A DNA stretch of 64,000 nucleotides, taken from Rhizobium sp. NRK18. GTDB taxonomy: Bacteria > Pseudomonadota > Alphaproteobacteria > Rhizobiales > Rhizobiaceae. A program made the translations under genes and the position numbers. The DNA is taken from NCBI RefSeq assembly GCF_024385575.1, contig NZ_JANFMV010000001.1:3625681-3689680 (forward strand), read 5' to 3'. The notes beneath the pieces are model-generated. The model ran no database searches, was not told the origin of the DNA, and was given only the letters and a program-made list of their open reading frames with translations. Shown here in pieces: positions 1-8,270 of this stretch; position 1 is the stretch's first letter; every line of letters starts with the position of its first letter.

Positions 1-1205
1 ATGATGGTGCGGACCTGCACATAGTTGCCGAAGCGCAGACCCTTGGAGTTTTCGGTCGGCGGGTTCAGCGTGATCTGCTTCAGAGCCACTTCGGCGCCGG
101 GGTTCTTGTCATAGAAGCCCTGCTTCTTGGTGTAGTCGTAAGCAGCCTGGGTGATCGGCAGATAGCCGGAGAACTGGTGCCAGTCGGACTGGACTTCCGG
201 CGAGGACAGGTAATGGAAGAAGTCCGCCACGCCCTTGTACTCTTCCTGGTCGTGACCCTGCAGGACCCAAAGCGTTGCACCGCCGATGATGGAGTTCTGC
301 GGGGCGCCCTTGACGTCGGAATAGTACGGCAGCATGCCGACGCCGACTTCGAAGTCCTTGGCGTTGTTGACGACGGCTGCACGGGCGGCCGACGAGTTCA
401 TGTACATGGCGCATTCCTGCGAATAGAACTTCGGCGGAGCGTCATCGCCGCCGACCGGACCGCCATACTGGAACAGGCCTTCGTCCTGCCACTTCTTCAG
501 GTTCGCCCAGTGGCGAGCCTGCGTCGGACCATTGAAGGTCAGCTGGCTGTCGACCGAGCCGAAGCCGTTCTGGTTGGTCCCGATCTGCAGGTTGTGCCAG
601 GCGGAGAAGTTCTCGAGCTGTACCCAGGAGATCCAGCCGGTGGTGAAGCCGCACTTGGCCGCGCCGGACTCCATGATCTTCTTGGAATAGGCTTCCATGT
701 CTTCCCAGGTCTTCGGCGGAGTTTCCGGATCGAGGCCGGCCTTCTTGAAGACGTCCTTGTTGTAGTAAAGGACCGGGGTGGACGAGTTGAACGGCATGGA
801 CAGCATGTTGCCATCGGTGTCGGTGTAGTAGCCGACCACGGCCGAGATGAAGCCCTTCGGATCGAATTCGGTGCCGGTGTCGGCCATCAGCTTGTAGACC
901 GGATAGACGGCGCCCTTGGCGGCCATCATCGTTGCGGTGCCGACTTCGAAGACCTGCACGATGTCGGGCTGCTGCTTGGCGCGGAAAGCGGCGATCGCAG
1001 CGGTCATCGTTTCAGGATACGAACCCTTGTAGGTCGGGATAACTTCGTAGTTGTCCTGCGACTTGTTGTAGTTCGCAACGATTTCTTCGAGCTTCTTGCC
1101 GTTCTCGCCACCCATGGCATGCCACCAGGTGATCTGCGTCTTGGCATAGGATGCGGAGGCCGTCAGGCTGAGCGCCAGGGCTGCAAAAGCGATTTTCTTT
1201 ATCAT
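1..1205 (-). CDS. ugpB: sn-glycerol-3-phosphate ABC transporter substrate-binding protein UgpB (3' end cut by window)
   Basis: Periplasmic solute-binding protein that should deliver glycerol-3-phosphate (and glycerophosphodiesters) to the UgpAEC importer. The 401 visible residues begin with a cleavable signal peptide (MIKKIAFAALALSL, cleavage near residue 21), then ITWWHAMGG and the GGATLWVLQ stretch typical of the UgpB subgroup of family 1 binding proteins. Roughly 35 C-terminal residues lie outside the window. The ATG is preceded by a strong GGAGGAGAGGA ribosome site. A triple Pho box about 145 bases upstream fits the known PhoB control of ugp in rhizobia. The other ugp genes would lie to the left. 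Identity is confident; substrate is inferred from family and promoter. Confidence 0.9.
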   Translation of the reverse strand, partial: MIKKIAFAALALSLTASASYAKTQITWWHAMGGENGKKLEEIVANYNKSQDNYEVIPTYKGSYPETMTAAIAAFRAKQQPDIVQVFEVGTATMMAAKGAVYPVYKLMADTGTEFDPKGFISAVVGYYTDTDGNMLSMPFNSSTPVLYYNKDVFKKAGLDPETPPKTWEDMEAYSKKIMESGAAKCGFTTGWISWVQLENFSAWHNLQIGTNQNGFGSVDSQLTFNGPTQARHWANLKKWQDEGLFQYGGPVGGDDAPPKFYSQECAMYMNSSAARAAVVNNAKDFEVGVGMLPYYSDVKGAPQNSIIGGATLWVLQGHDQEEYKGVADFFHYLSSPEVQSDWHQFSGYLPITQAAYDYTKKQGFYDKNPGAEVALKQITLNPPTENSKGLRFGNYVQVRTI

Positions 1206-1349
1206 GGTGTTCCTCTCCTCCTCAGAAGAGTTGAGACATTAGAGACGTTTAATATGCCGTCAAGCTTGAATTTTCACTTTGACGTTCGTTCAGCGACCGG
1301 ACGGTTTCGCTTTACTTTCAGTTCTCTAGCCACATCGAATGAACGGCCG

Positions 1350-1378
1350 GTGACAATCGGATGACAGTTTCATGACGC
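1350..1378 (-). promoter_or_regulatory. Triple Pho box upstream of ugpB
   Basis: Read on the minus strand there are three heptamers at strict 11-base spacing: GCGTCAT, CTGTCAT and TTGTCAC, separated by the 4-base spacers GAAA and CCGA. The Pho box consensus is CTGTCAT-N4-CTGTCAY, so the two inner units match at almost every position. PhoB binds such direct repeats under phosphate starvation, and ugpB is the next gene downstream. Binding itself is inferred. Confidence 0.85.
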
Positions 1379-1400
1379 CGGAACTGTCGCGCCGAAGCAC

Positions 1401-1769
1401 TCAGAATGCGTCTTGTAGGTGGCGCGGCAAACGCCACGGAACGACCGCGACGATGTCGTAACGCCAGGAAAGCCGGGCGCAATCGGGCTGGCGGGACATC
1501 CAGATGTCGCTTGCGGAGCGGATGCGGCGCTGGGCGCCATAGCCGACCGCGTCGATCGCCGCGCCCGCATCGGAACGCGCCTTCACCTCGACGAAGACGA
1601 CGAGATCGGCCTTGCGGGCAATGATGTCGATTTCTCCGACCTTCGTTCGATAGCGGACCGAAAGAATGCGATAGCCTTTCAGCATCAGGAAGAAAGCGGC
1701 GACGTATTCCGACAGGAGGCCGCGGCGATAGGCCTTGCGTCTGCGGGACCTGCCGTCGCCGTCGGCCAT
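1401..1769 (-). CDS. yraN: YraN family (UPF0102) nuclease-fold protein
   Basis: A 122-residue member of the YraN/UPF0102 family, which has a PD-(D/E)xK endonuclease-like fold and an unsettled biological role. The core is visible: GEIDIIA (Asp of the motif) about residue 46 followed by VVFVEVKAR (E-x-K) about residue 57, after a basic N-terminus rich in Arg that could touch nucleic acid. It follows rsmI by only 4 bases on the same strand, so the two are almost certainly cotranscribed; the rsmI-yraN pair is common in Proteobacteria. It is separated from ugpB by a promoter region. Confidence 0.9.
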   Translation of the reverse strand: MADGDGRSRRRKAYRRGLLSEYVAAFFLMLKGYRILSVRYRTKVGEIDIIARKADLVVFVEVKARSDAGAAIDAVGYGAQRRIRSASDIWMSRQPDCARLSWRYDIVAVVPWRLPRHLQDAF

Positions 1770-1773
1770 CGCG

Positions 1774-2667
1774 TCACCCCTTCAGCGCCATCAGGCGGTC
1801 GTAGAGCTCCTTGCGCGGCAGGCCGGTGCGCTTCGCCGCCTCCGAAGCGGCCTTGCCGGCGGGAAGCGTCGCCGCGAGATCTCTCAATATATTGTCGACA
1901 TCCGCCGCTTCCGGTGGGGCGGCCTCTTCCGGCGGGCCGATGACGAGCACGATCTCGCCCTTGACCGACTGTCCTTCGTATTGCCCCGCAAGATCGGCAA
2001 GCAGACCGCGGCGGAACTCTTCATAGGTCTTCGTCAATTCGCGGCAGACGGCTGCCGGCCGCGCACCAAGCACGTCGGCGGCAGCGACAAGCGTCGCGGC
2101 GATCCGGTGCGGCGATTCGAAGAAGATCAACGTCGCCGGCACGCCGGCCAGTTCGGCAAGGCGGTCGCGCCGCGCCTTGTCCTTCGACGGCAGGAAGCCG
2201 GCAAACAGGAAGGCATCGTTCGGCAGGCCGGAGCCGAGGAGCGCGGCCAGAGGCGCCGAAGCGCCGGGAATGGGGACGACACGGTAACCGGCATCGATCG
2301 CCTGCAACGCCAGCCGGTAGCCCGGATCGGAAACGAGCGGGGTGCCGGCGTCGGAGACGAGCGCGACCGAGCGACCGTCCTCCAGCGCCTGCAGGAGCTT
2401 CGGCCCGGCCTCGGCAGCGTTGTGTTCGTGGTAGGCATAGGGACGGCCGCGAATGCCGAAGCGGTCGAGCAGCACGCGGCTGACGCGCGTGTCCTCGCAG
2501 GCGAGCACATCGGCGCCGGCCAGCGTTTCCAGCGCGCGAAGCGTGATGTCGCCGAGATTGCCGATCGGGGTAGCCACCAGATAGAGCGCCGGCTCCAGCG
2601 GGCGCGCCGGCACCACGACATTGTTCAGGCGGTAGCCGCGAGGCGCTTCGGCGGGACTTTCATTCAT
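1774..2667 (-). CDS. rsmI: 16S rRNA (cytidine(1402)-2'-O)-methyltransferase RsmI
   Basis: SAM-dependent methyltransferase that methylates the 2'-OH of C1402 in 16S rRNA, tuning decoding at the P site. The 297-residue protein shows the hallmark LYLVATPIGNLGDITLRALE segment at residues 27-46, then CEDTR at about 57, AYHEHN at about 78 and the SDAGTPLVSDPGY loop at about 105-117, all typical of the tetrapyrrole-methylase-like RsmI fold. Length is normal for the family. It heads a two-gene unit with yraN and is divergent from dnaN across about 250 bases that must hold both promoters. Confidence 0.95.
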   Translation of the reverse strand: MNESPAEAPRGYRLNNVVVPARPLEPALYLVATPIGNLGDITLRALETLAGADVLACEDTRVSRVLLDRFGIRGRPYAYHEHNAAEAGPKLLQALEDGRSVALVSDAGTPLVSDPGYRLALQAIDAGYRVVPIPGASAPLAALLGSGLPNDAFLFAGFLPSKDKARRDRLAELAGVPATLIFFESPHRIAATLVAAADVLGARPAAVCRELTKTYEEFRRGLLADLAGQYEGQSVKGEIVLVIGPPEEAAPPEAADVDNILRDLAATLPAGKAASEAAKRTGLPRKELYDRLMALKG

Positions 2668-2918
2668 TTATATTCATTCCAATGTTCGGACCATGCGCGG
2701 GCGACACTCGGCTTCACGGTGCGCCGGACCGTTATGCGGCAAGGCCGCCCTGCCCGCAAGCTCGGGGATAAGAGACCGTCCGCGACGACAAAGCCCTTGC
2801 AATGCAACGGCAACATCTGCCATTTTGCGCCTCCACATCCGCCGGCCCGGTCCCGGCACAGTCCATGGAAGTACCGCCATCCGCCTGGATGGTCCTATCG
2901 AAAGCGGCAGAGTCAAAA

Positions 2919-4037
2919 ATGCGTATTACGATCGAGCGGTCCAATCTCTTGAAATCGCTGAACCACGTTCATCGCGTGGTCGAGCGCCGCAATACGATAC
3001 CGATCCTGTCGAACGTGCTTTTGAAGGCCGACGGCGCCAGCCTGGACATGAAGGCGACCGACCTCGATCTCGAGATCACCGAGGCGACGCCGGCCAATAT
3101 CGAACAGGCCGGTGCGACGACGGTTCCGGCCCACCTGCTCTATGACATCGTCCGCAAGCTGCCGGACGGCGCGGAAGTCCTGCTTGCCACCAACACCGAC
3201 GGTACGGCGATGACGGTTGCCTCGGGCCGCTCGAAGTTCTCGCTGCAGTGCCTGCCGCAGTCCGACTTCCCGGACCTGACCGCCGGTACGTTCAGCCACA
3301 CGTTCCGCCTGAAGGCGACCGACCTGAAGATGCTGATCGACCGCACGCAGTTCGCCATCTCGACGGAAGAGACCCGCTACTACCTGAACGGTATCTTCTT
3401 CCACACGGTCGAGGCCGCCAGCGACCTGAAGCTGCGCGCCGTCGCCACCGACGGTCACCGTCTGGCCCGTGCCGACGTCGATGCGCCGTCGGGTTCCGAA
3501 GGCATGCCGGGCATCATCATCCCGCGCAAGACCGTCGGCGAACTGCAGAAGCTGGTCGACAATCCCGACGTCGTCGTCACCGTCGAAGTATCCGACGCCA
3601 AGATCCGCCTGACCATCGGCTCGATCGTCATGACGTCGAAGCTGATCGACGGCACCTTCCCGGATTACCAGCGCGTCATTCCGACCGGCAACGACAAGGA
3701 AATGACCGTCGATTGCCAGACATTCGCACAGGCGGTCGACCGCGTGTCGACGATCTCGTCCGAGCGCGGCCGTGCGGTGAAGCTGTCGCTGTCCGACGGA
3801 CAGCTCCTCCTGACCGTCAACAACCCCGATTCTGGCAGCGCGACCGACGAAATCGCCGCCGGCTACGAGAACGACCCGCTGGAGATCGGCTTCAACGCCA
3901 AGTATCTCCTCGACATCACCGGCCAGCTGTCGGGCTCGGAAGCGATTTTCCTGTTCGCCGACGCCGGTTCGCCGACGCTCATCCGCGACACTGCAGGCGA
4001 CGACGCACTGTATGTCCTGATGCCGATGCGCGTCTGA
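2919..4037 (+). CDS. dnaN: DNA polymerase III beta sliding clamp DnaN
   Basis: Ring-shaped processivity clamp that tethers DNA polymerase III and many repair and segregation factors to DNA. The protein from ATG 2919 is 372 residues, starts MRITIERSNLLKSLNHVHRV as in other rhizobial DnaN, and ends with the conserved VLMPMRV tail that lines the partner-binding pocket. The reading frame is open further upstream (ATG 2802), but that extension is unconserved, so 2919 is chosen. It stands away from dnaA, as is usual in this order. A transcription terminator after the gene was not evident. Confidence 0.97.
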   Translation: MRITIERSNLLKSLNHVHRVVERRNTIPILSNVLLKADGASLDMKATDLDLEITEATPANIEQAGATTVPAHLLYDIVRKLPDGAEVLLATNTDGTAMTVASGRSKFSLQCLPQSDFPDLTAGTFSHTFRLKATDLKMLIDRTQFAISTEETRYYLNGIFFHTVEAASDLKLRAVATDGHRLARADVDAPSGSEGMPGIIIPRKTVGELQKLVDNPDVVVTVEVSDAKIRLTIGSIVMTSKLIDGTFPDYQRVIPTGNDKEMTVDCQTFAQAVDRVSTISSERGRAVKLSLSDGQLLLTVNNPDSGSATDEIAAGYENDPLEIGFNAKYLLDITGQLSGSEAIFLFADAGSPTLIRDTAGDDALYVLMPMRV

Positions 4038-4189
4038 CGCAGTAACGGTCTCGCTAAAGCCGCAATTCCCGGCAATTCAGATTCGACAGACCATCAGCAC
4101 AATTTCGCTGCCAAACCGACGACAACGCATATATAAATTTGACTGCGACATTTTTTGTAACGATAACGACGGGAAGAGGAGAGGACGCC

Positions 4190-4783
4190 ATGGCGATCCG
4201 CCTGAAGCAAAAGCTGGAGAAGAAATTTGATGCGGAGATCCGCTTCTTCAAAGGCATGATGCAGGGGCCGAAGCAGGTCGGTGCGATCGTCCCGACCTCC
4301 TCCATCACCGCCCGCAAGATGGCAAGCGTCGTCAACACAGGGTCCGGACTGCCGGTCCTCGAACTCGGCCCCGGAACCGGCGTCATCACCAAGGCGATCC
4401 TCGAAAAGGGGGTGAAGCCGGAAGACCTCTATGCGATCGAATATTCCTCCGATTTCTACCGGCATCTCGTCGAGCAGTTCCAGGGCGTCAACTTCATCCA
4501 TGGTGATGCATGCGACCTCGACCGCGCACTTGGCGAGAAGAAGGACCTCATCTTCGACTGCGTGATTTCGGCCGTGCCGCTCCTGTATTTTCCGATGCAT
4601 GCCCGCGTCAGCTTCCTGGAAAGCCTGCTCGCCCGCATTCCGGCCGGCCGGCCGGTGGTGCAGATCACTTACGGCCCGGTCTCGCCGGTCGTCGCCTGTC
4701 CCGATCGCTACCAGATCCAGCATTTCGACTTCATCGTCCGCAACATTCCGCCGGCGCAGCTGTGGATCTACCGCAAGGCCTGA
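4190..4783 (+). CDS. pmtA: Phospholipid N-methyltransferase PmtA (Rhizobiaceae type)
   Basis: Soluble SAM-dependent enzyme that converts phosphatidylethanolamine stepwise to phosphatidylcholine. The 197-residue protein has motif I VLELGPGTG at residues 56-64 and the amphipathic, membrane-associating N-terminus typical of the Agrobacterium/Sinorhizobium PmtA family (FFKGMMQGPKQVGAIVP at about 20-35). ATG 4190 has a good GAGGAGAGG ribosome site; the open frame back to 4139 lacks one. It lies just upstream of pyrF, an arrangement I recall for Rhizobiaceae. The related rRNA dimethyladenosine transferases are the main alternative, but the N-terminal block argues for PmtA. Confidence 0.88.
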   Translation: MAIRLKQKLEKKFDAEIRFFKGMMQGPKQVGAIVPTSSITARKMASVVNTGSGLPVLELGPGTGVITKAILEKGVKPEDLYAIEYSSDFYRHLVEQFQGVNFIHGDACDLDRALGEKKDLIFDCVISAVPLLYFPMHARVSFLESLLARIPAGRPVVQITYGPVSPVVACPDRYQIQHFDFIVRNIPPAQLWIYRKA

Positions 4784-4870
4784 GCGCGCGTTAAGACCCC
4801 AATTTTCGCTTGCCCCCGATGCCGTCCCGTGCGACTTGGGTCCGGCTGAAATCGGACGAGGGATCGAAGG

Positions 4871-5578
4871 ATGAGTGCACGCGACAGGCTGATCGTCGGA
4901 CTGGATGTTCCAACGGTTGCGGAGGCGGAGAAGATCGTCTCGCAGATCGGCGACGACATCTCCTTTTACAAGATCGGCTATCAGCTGGTGTTCGCCGGCG
5001 GACTTGAATTTGCCCGCGAGCTTGCCGAAAGCGGCAAGAAGATCTTCCTCGACATGAAACTCCTCGACATCGACAACACCGTGGCGCACGGGGTTGAGAA
5101 CATCGCCAAGATGGGCATGAGCATGCTGACCCTGCACGCCTACCCGAAGGCGATGAAGGCGGCCGTCGAAGCCGCAAGGGGCTCCGGCCTCTGCCTGCTC
5201 GGGGTGACCGTGCTCACCTCCATGGATGACGGCGACCTTGCCGACGCCGGCTACGCGACGGATGCGAAGAGCCTTGTCGCCAGGAGGGCGGAACAGGCGC
5301 GCGCAGCCGGCATGGGCGGCATCGTCTGCTCGGCCGAAGAGGCGACCGCCGTCCGCCAGATCCTCGGCCCCGACATGGCCGTGGTCACGCCGGGCATTCG
5401 CCCCGCAGGCGCCGACAAGGGCGACCAGAAGCGGGTGATGACGCCGGGCGAAGCCATTCACGCCGGCTCCAGCCACCTTGTCGTCGCCCGCCCCATCGTG
5501 AAGGCCGACGATCCGAAGGCCGCGGCGCGGGCGATCCTTGACGAGATGCAAATCGCGCTCTGGCCGGCGAACAACTGA
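4871..5578 (+). CDS. pyrF: Orotidine 5'-phosphate decarboxylase PyrF
   Basis: Last step of de novo UMP synthesis: decarboxylates OMP. The 235-residue TIM-barrel protein shows the catalytic D-x-K-x-x-D array as DMKLLDID at residues 61-68 (Lys63), the N-terminal LIVGLDVP strand and the phosphate loop [15 protein letters not shown] near residue 175. Length is standard for the class. The gene follows pmtA by 87 bases and is followed by a DUF1330 gene 35 bases on, suggesting a pyrF-DUF1330 transcript. The ATG has GGATCGAAGG upstream. Confidence 0.96.
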   Translation: MSARDRLIVGLDVPTVAEAEKIVSQIGDDISFYKIGYQLVFAGGLEFARELAESGKKIFLDMKLLDIDNTVAHGVENIAKMGMSMLTLHAYPKAMKAAVEAARGSGLCLLGVTVLTSMDDGDLADAGYATDAKSLVARRAEQARAAGMGGIVCSAEEATAVRQILGPDMAVVTPGIRPAGADKGDQKRVMTPGEAIHAGSSHLVVARPIVKADDPKAAARAILDEMQIALWPANN

Positions 5579-5613
5579 CATCGACAGCGATAGAACAAGA
5601 CAGGGAGAGAAAG

Positions 5614-5901
5614 ATGGCAAAGGGATACTGGATCGCTCACATGGATGTGCGGGACCCGGAAAACTACAAGCAGTACGTTGCCAAGGCTAAACCGGCGTTC
5701 GAGCGTTTTGGCGCGAACTTCCTCGCCCGCGGCGGTGAAGTGATCGAGTGCGAGGGCAAGCCCCGGTCGCGCAACGTCATCATCGAGTTTCCGTCGCTGC
5801 AGGCAGCACGTGACTGCTACAATTCGCCGGAGTACCAGGAAGCCATCAAGATCCGCCAGCAGTATGCGGATGGAGAGCTGATGCTGGTCGAGGGCGTTTG
5901 A
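5614..5901 (+). CDS. DUF1330 domain protein
   Basis: A 95-residue cytoplasmic protein made of a single DUF1330 domain, a ferredoxin-like alpha+beta dimeric fold of unknown function. Characteristic features are the opening YWIAHMDVRDPENYKQYVAK, the central FGANFLARGGEVIE, and the SPEYQEAIKIRQ helix near residue 75. No catalytic residues are known for the family. It has a clear GGGAGAGAAAG ribosome site and sits directly behind pyrF, so it is probably in the same transcript, but no functional link is evident. Confidence 0.9.
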   Translation: MAKGYWIAHMDVRDPENYKQYVAKAKPAFERFGANFLARGGEVIECEGKPRSRNVIIEFPSLQAARDCYNSPEYQEAIKIRQQYADGELMLVEGV

Positions 5902-6045
5902 GCGGGGTGCGGCCTTCGCAATTGCAACAAAACAGCGCAAAAGCGGTTTCGATGCGGCGAGTTGGCACTTCACCTCGCATGCCAATTCGGCTAGAGACGA
6001 ATTGAGCTCACTGAAAGACGCCTATTCATTGCCGAGGAGCATGCC

Positions 6046-7026
6046 ATGACTCTTGCCAACCTTCCTCCACTCGTCACCGTGTTCGGAGGGTCCGGTTTCG
6101 TGGGACGCCATGTGGTGCGCGCGCTCGCGAAGCGCGGCTACCGGATCCGCGTCGCGGTGCGCCGCCCGGATCTCGCCTGGTTCCTGCAGCCGGCCGGCAA
6201 TGTCGGGCAGATTTCCTTCGTCCAGGCGAACCTGCGCTACCGCGCCTCCGTCGACGCCGCCGTTGCCGGTGCCGACCATGTCGTCAACTGCGTCGGCATC
6301 CTGTTCGAAAGCGGCCGCCAGACCTTTGACGCCGTGCAGGAGTTTGGCGCCCGGGCCGTGGCGGAAGCCGCGCGCAACGCCAATGCCAGCCTGACCCATA
6401 TCTCGGCGATCGGCGCCGACGCCTCGGCTGAATCCACCTATGCCAGCACCAAGGGCAAGGCAGAGGCCGCCGTGCTGGCGATCAAGCCGGACGCAGTCAT
6501 CCTGCGCCCGTCGATCGTGTTCGGTCCGGAAGACGATTTCTTCAACAAGTTCGCCAATATGGCGCGCTTCATGCCGTTCCTGCCGCTGATCGGCGGCGGC
6601 AAGACGAAGTTCCAGCCCGTTTACGTGGAAGACGTGGCCGAAGCAGTCGCCCGCTCCGTCGAGGGCAAGGTCGCCAAGGGCAAGATCTACGAGCTCGGCG
6701 GACCGCAGGTCATGACCTTCAAGCAGTGTCTGGAAACCACGCTGGCGGTGATCTTCCGCAAGCGTCCGCTCGTTTCGATCCCCTTCGGCATCGCATCGAT
6801 GATCGGCAGCATCGCCTCGATGGTTCCCTTCATCGCACCGCCGCTGACCCCCGACCAGGTAACGCTCCTGAAGAAGGACAACCTCGTTTCGGCCGAGGCC
6901 GAGGCGGAAGGCCGGACGCTGAAGGGCATGAGCATCACGCCGGTCATCCTGCAGTCGGTCCTGCCGTCCTACCTCGTGCGCTACCGTCAGCACGGCCAGT
7001 ACACGAACAGCGGCAAGGCTGCCTGA
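6046..7026 (+). CDS. Complex I NDUFA9-like NAD(P)-binding protein
   Basis: A 326-residue atypical short-chain dehydrogenase of the NDUFA9 subfamily. Mitochondrial NDUFA9 binds NADPH and stabilises complex I; bacterial homologues are less studied. The dinucleotide-binding motif VFGGSGFVGRH lies at residues 12-22, followed by RVAVRRP, a basic patch suggesting NADPH preference, and VNCVGILFE near residue 84. The catalytic YxxxK of classical SDRs is replaced by YASTKGKAEA, which retains Tyr and Lys. The ATG has GAGGAGC upstream. The TauE permease gene follows after 4 bases, so they form an operon. Confidence 0.85.
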   Translation: MTLANLPPLVTVFGGSGFVGRHVVRALAKRGYRIRVAVRRPDLAWFLQPAGNVGQISFVQANLRYRASVDAAVAGADHVVNCVGILFESGRQTFDAVQEFGARAVAEAARNANASLTHISAIGADASAESTYASTKGKAEAAVLAIKPDAVILRPSIVFGPEDDFFNKFANMARFMPFLPLIGGGKTKFQPVYVEDVAEAVARSVEGKVAKGKIYELGGPQVMTFKQCLETTLAVIFRKRPLVSIPFGIASMIGSIASMVPFIAPPLTPDQVTLLKKDNLVSAEAEAEGRTLKGMSITPVILQSVLPSYLVRYRQHGQYTNSGKAA

Positions 7027-7030
7027 TCCC

Positions 7031-7789
7031 ATGCTCCAGACGCTCCTGCCGCCCGATCTTCATCCGGCGGCGGCAGCCGTTCTCGTCATCGTCAGTTTCT
7101 TCACGTCCGCGCTGACGGCCACGTTCGGCATCGGCGGCGGCGTCGCCATGCTTGCGGCTTTGAGCTTCTACATGCCGGTGGCGGCATTGATCCCCGTCCA
7201 CGGTGCGGTGCAACTTGGCTCCAATGCCGGGCGTGCCGTCATGCAGCGTGCGGATATCGCCTGGCCGCAGATCGGCGCCTTCCTCGTGGGAGGGATGATC
7301 GGGGCCGGGCTTGGCAGCCGGATCGTCGTCGCCCTTCCGGAAGCAACGCTGGAATTCGTGCTCGGCACCTTCATCATTCTGGTCACCTGGATCAAGTTTT
7401 CGAAAATGCGGGCAATGAACCTGCCGGGTTTCGCCGCGACTGGCGCCGTCACCACATTCGCCAGCATGTTCTTCGGTGCGACCGGGCCTCTGAATGCTGC
7501 GGCGTTCGAAAAATCCTTCGACGACCGGAAGTCGCTGGTCGCATCGCTTGCCGCCGTCATGACGATCCAGCATCTTCTGAAGATCATCGCCTTCGGCTTT
7601 GCCGGCTTCGTCTTTTCCGACTGGCTGCCGCTCGTTGCAGCCATGATCGTCACGGGTCTCGCCGGCACCAGAACCGGATTGGCGATCCTCGGAAAACTGC
7701 CGGAAGACATCTTCCGCACCGGCCTGAAATGGGTGCTGACCCTGATCGCGCTCGACATGCTGTGGCGCGGTATCGAAGGCCTTCTTTAA
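7031..7789 (+). CDS. TauE/SafE family sulfite exporter-like permease
   Basis: Integral membrane protein of 252 residues with about eight hydrophobic segments. The repeated glycine-rich motif expected of TauE/SafE is present near the start (ATFGIGGGVAMLAALSF, about residues 34-50) with a weaker second copy around residue 140 (FASMFFGATGPLNAAAF). Family members export sulfite, sulfoacetate or related anions, but many have no known substrate, so the substrate here is open. It is translationally close (4 bases) to the NDUFA9-like gene; the pairing gives no clear hint of function. Confidence 0.87.
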   Translation: MLQTLLPPDLHPAAAAVLVIVSFFTSALTATFGIGGGVAMLAALSFYMPVAALIPVHGAVQLGSNAGRAVMQRADIAWPQIGAFLVGGMIGAGLGSRIVVALPEATLEFVLGTFIILVTWIKFSKMRAMNLPGFAATGAVTTFASMFFGATGPLNAAAFEKSFDDRKSLVASLAAVMTIQHLLKIIAFGFAGFVFSDWLPLVAAMIVTGLAGTRTGLAILGKLPEDIFRTGLKWVLTLIALDMLWRGIEGLL

Positions 7790-7801
7790 GGCCTGCGCAA
7801 A

Positions 7802-7826
7802 GGAACAATCGGGGCTCCGCCACGTT
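7802..7826 (+). promoter_or_regulatory. EcfG (RpoE2) type general stress promoter
   Basis: GGAAC at 7802-7806 and CGTT at 7823-7826 are separated by exactly 16 bases, matching the alphaproteobacterial EcfG/RpoE2 consensus GGAAC-N16/17-CGTT. The next gene on the strand is the small membrane protein at 8037, giving a leader of about 200 bases. Sigma factor use is inferred from the motif alone. Confidence 0.6.
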
Positions 7827-8036
7827 TTCGTCATCAAGATGCCGGCTAGCAGCCACGGTTCCAGCAAGGAACAAGTTGCACAAAAGCATCAGATGAAAAT
7901 TACTGCCGTTAATCGATGGTTCAACATGTTCCTGTTATTGTCTGACGGCAGTTTGCGGAATAGAAGGCCCGCCACAGAGCGCGCCGTATTTGACAAACTC
8001 TACCAGCGCGTGTCGCACATTTTGGGGGCAAATTTC

Positions 8037-8201
8037 ATGGGTAAAGCGATTGCAATCTTTTTCGCCGGTGCGGCTCTGATCGTACTGGCCGGCTTTGCGC
8101 TCGCACCTTCTACCGTCGCCGCGATCAACAGCAAGTGCTCGCCCGCTTACGGCATCGATCCTTGCAATACCGAGCTGACGGCGTCCATTCCGACAAAGTG
8201 A
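8037..8201 (+). CDS. Small membrane or secreted protein, 54 residues
   Basis: Unrecognised small protein. It begins MGKAIAIFFAGAALIVLAGF, a single hydrophobic helix that could be a signal peptide or anchor, and continues to a short polar tail with two cysteines (KCSPAYGIDPCNTE) that could form a disulfide outside the membrane. The frame is open back to 7839, but the upstream part has no membrane-protein character and no ribosome site; ATG 8037 has GGGGGC eleven bases upstream. An EcfG-type promoter lies about 200 bases upstream, suggesting stress induction. A terminator follows. Existence as a gene is likely but not certain. Confidence 0.6.
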   Translation: MGKAIAIFFAGAALIVLAGFALAPSTVAAINSKCSPAYGIDPCNTELTASIPTK

Positions 8202-8229
8202 TCGGAAGCATTTTCATCGTCATAGTTTC

Positions 8230-8266
8230 AAGAAGGCCGCTTCGCTTGCGAGACGGCCTTCTTTCT
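8230..8266 (+). terminator. Shared intrinsic terminator
   Basis: Perfect 10-base arms AAGAAGGCCG (8230-8239) and CGGCCTTCTT (8254-8263), with an inner TCGC/GCGA pairing in the loop and a T-rich tail on the plus strand. It sits between the convergent small membrane protein gene and uppP and could serve both. Confidence 0.75.
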
Positions 8267-8270
8267 GTCC

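Noticed and set aside
4094..5620. 508-codon open frame on the minus strand across pmtA and pyrF
   Set aside because: It is antisense to two clearly conserved genes and encodes no recognisable product; such long frames are common in high-GC DNA.
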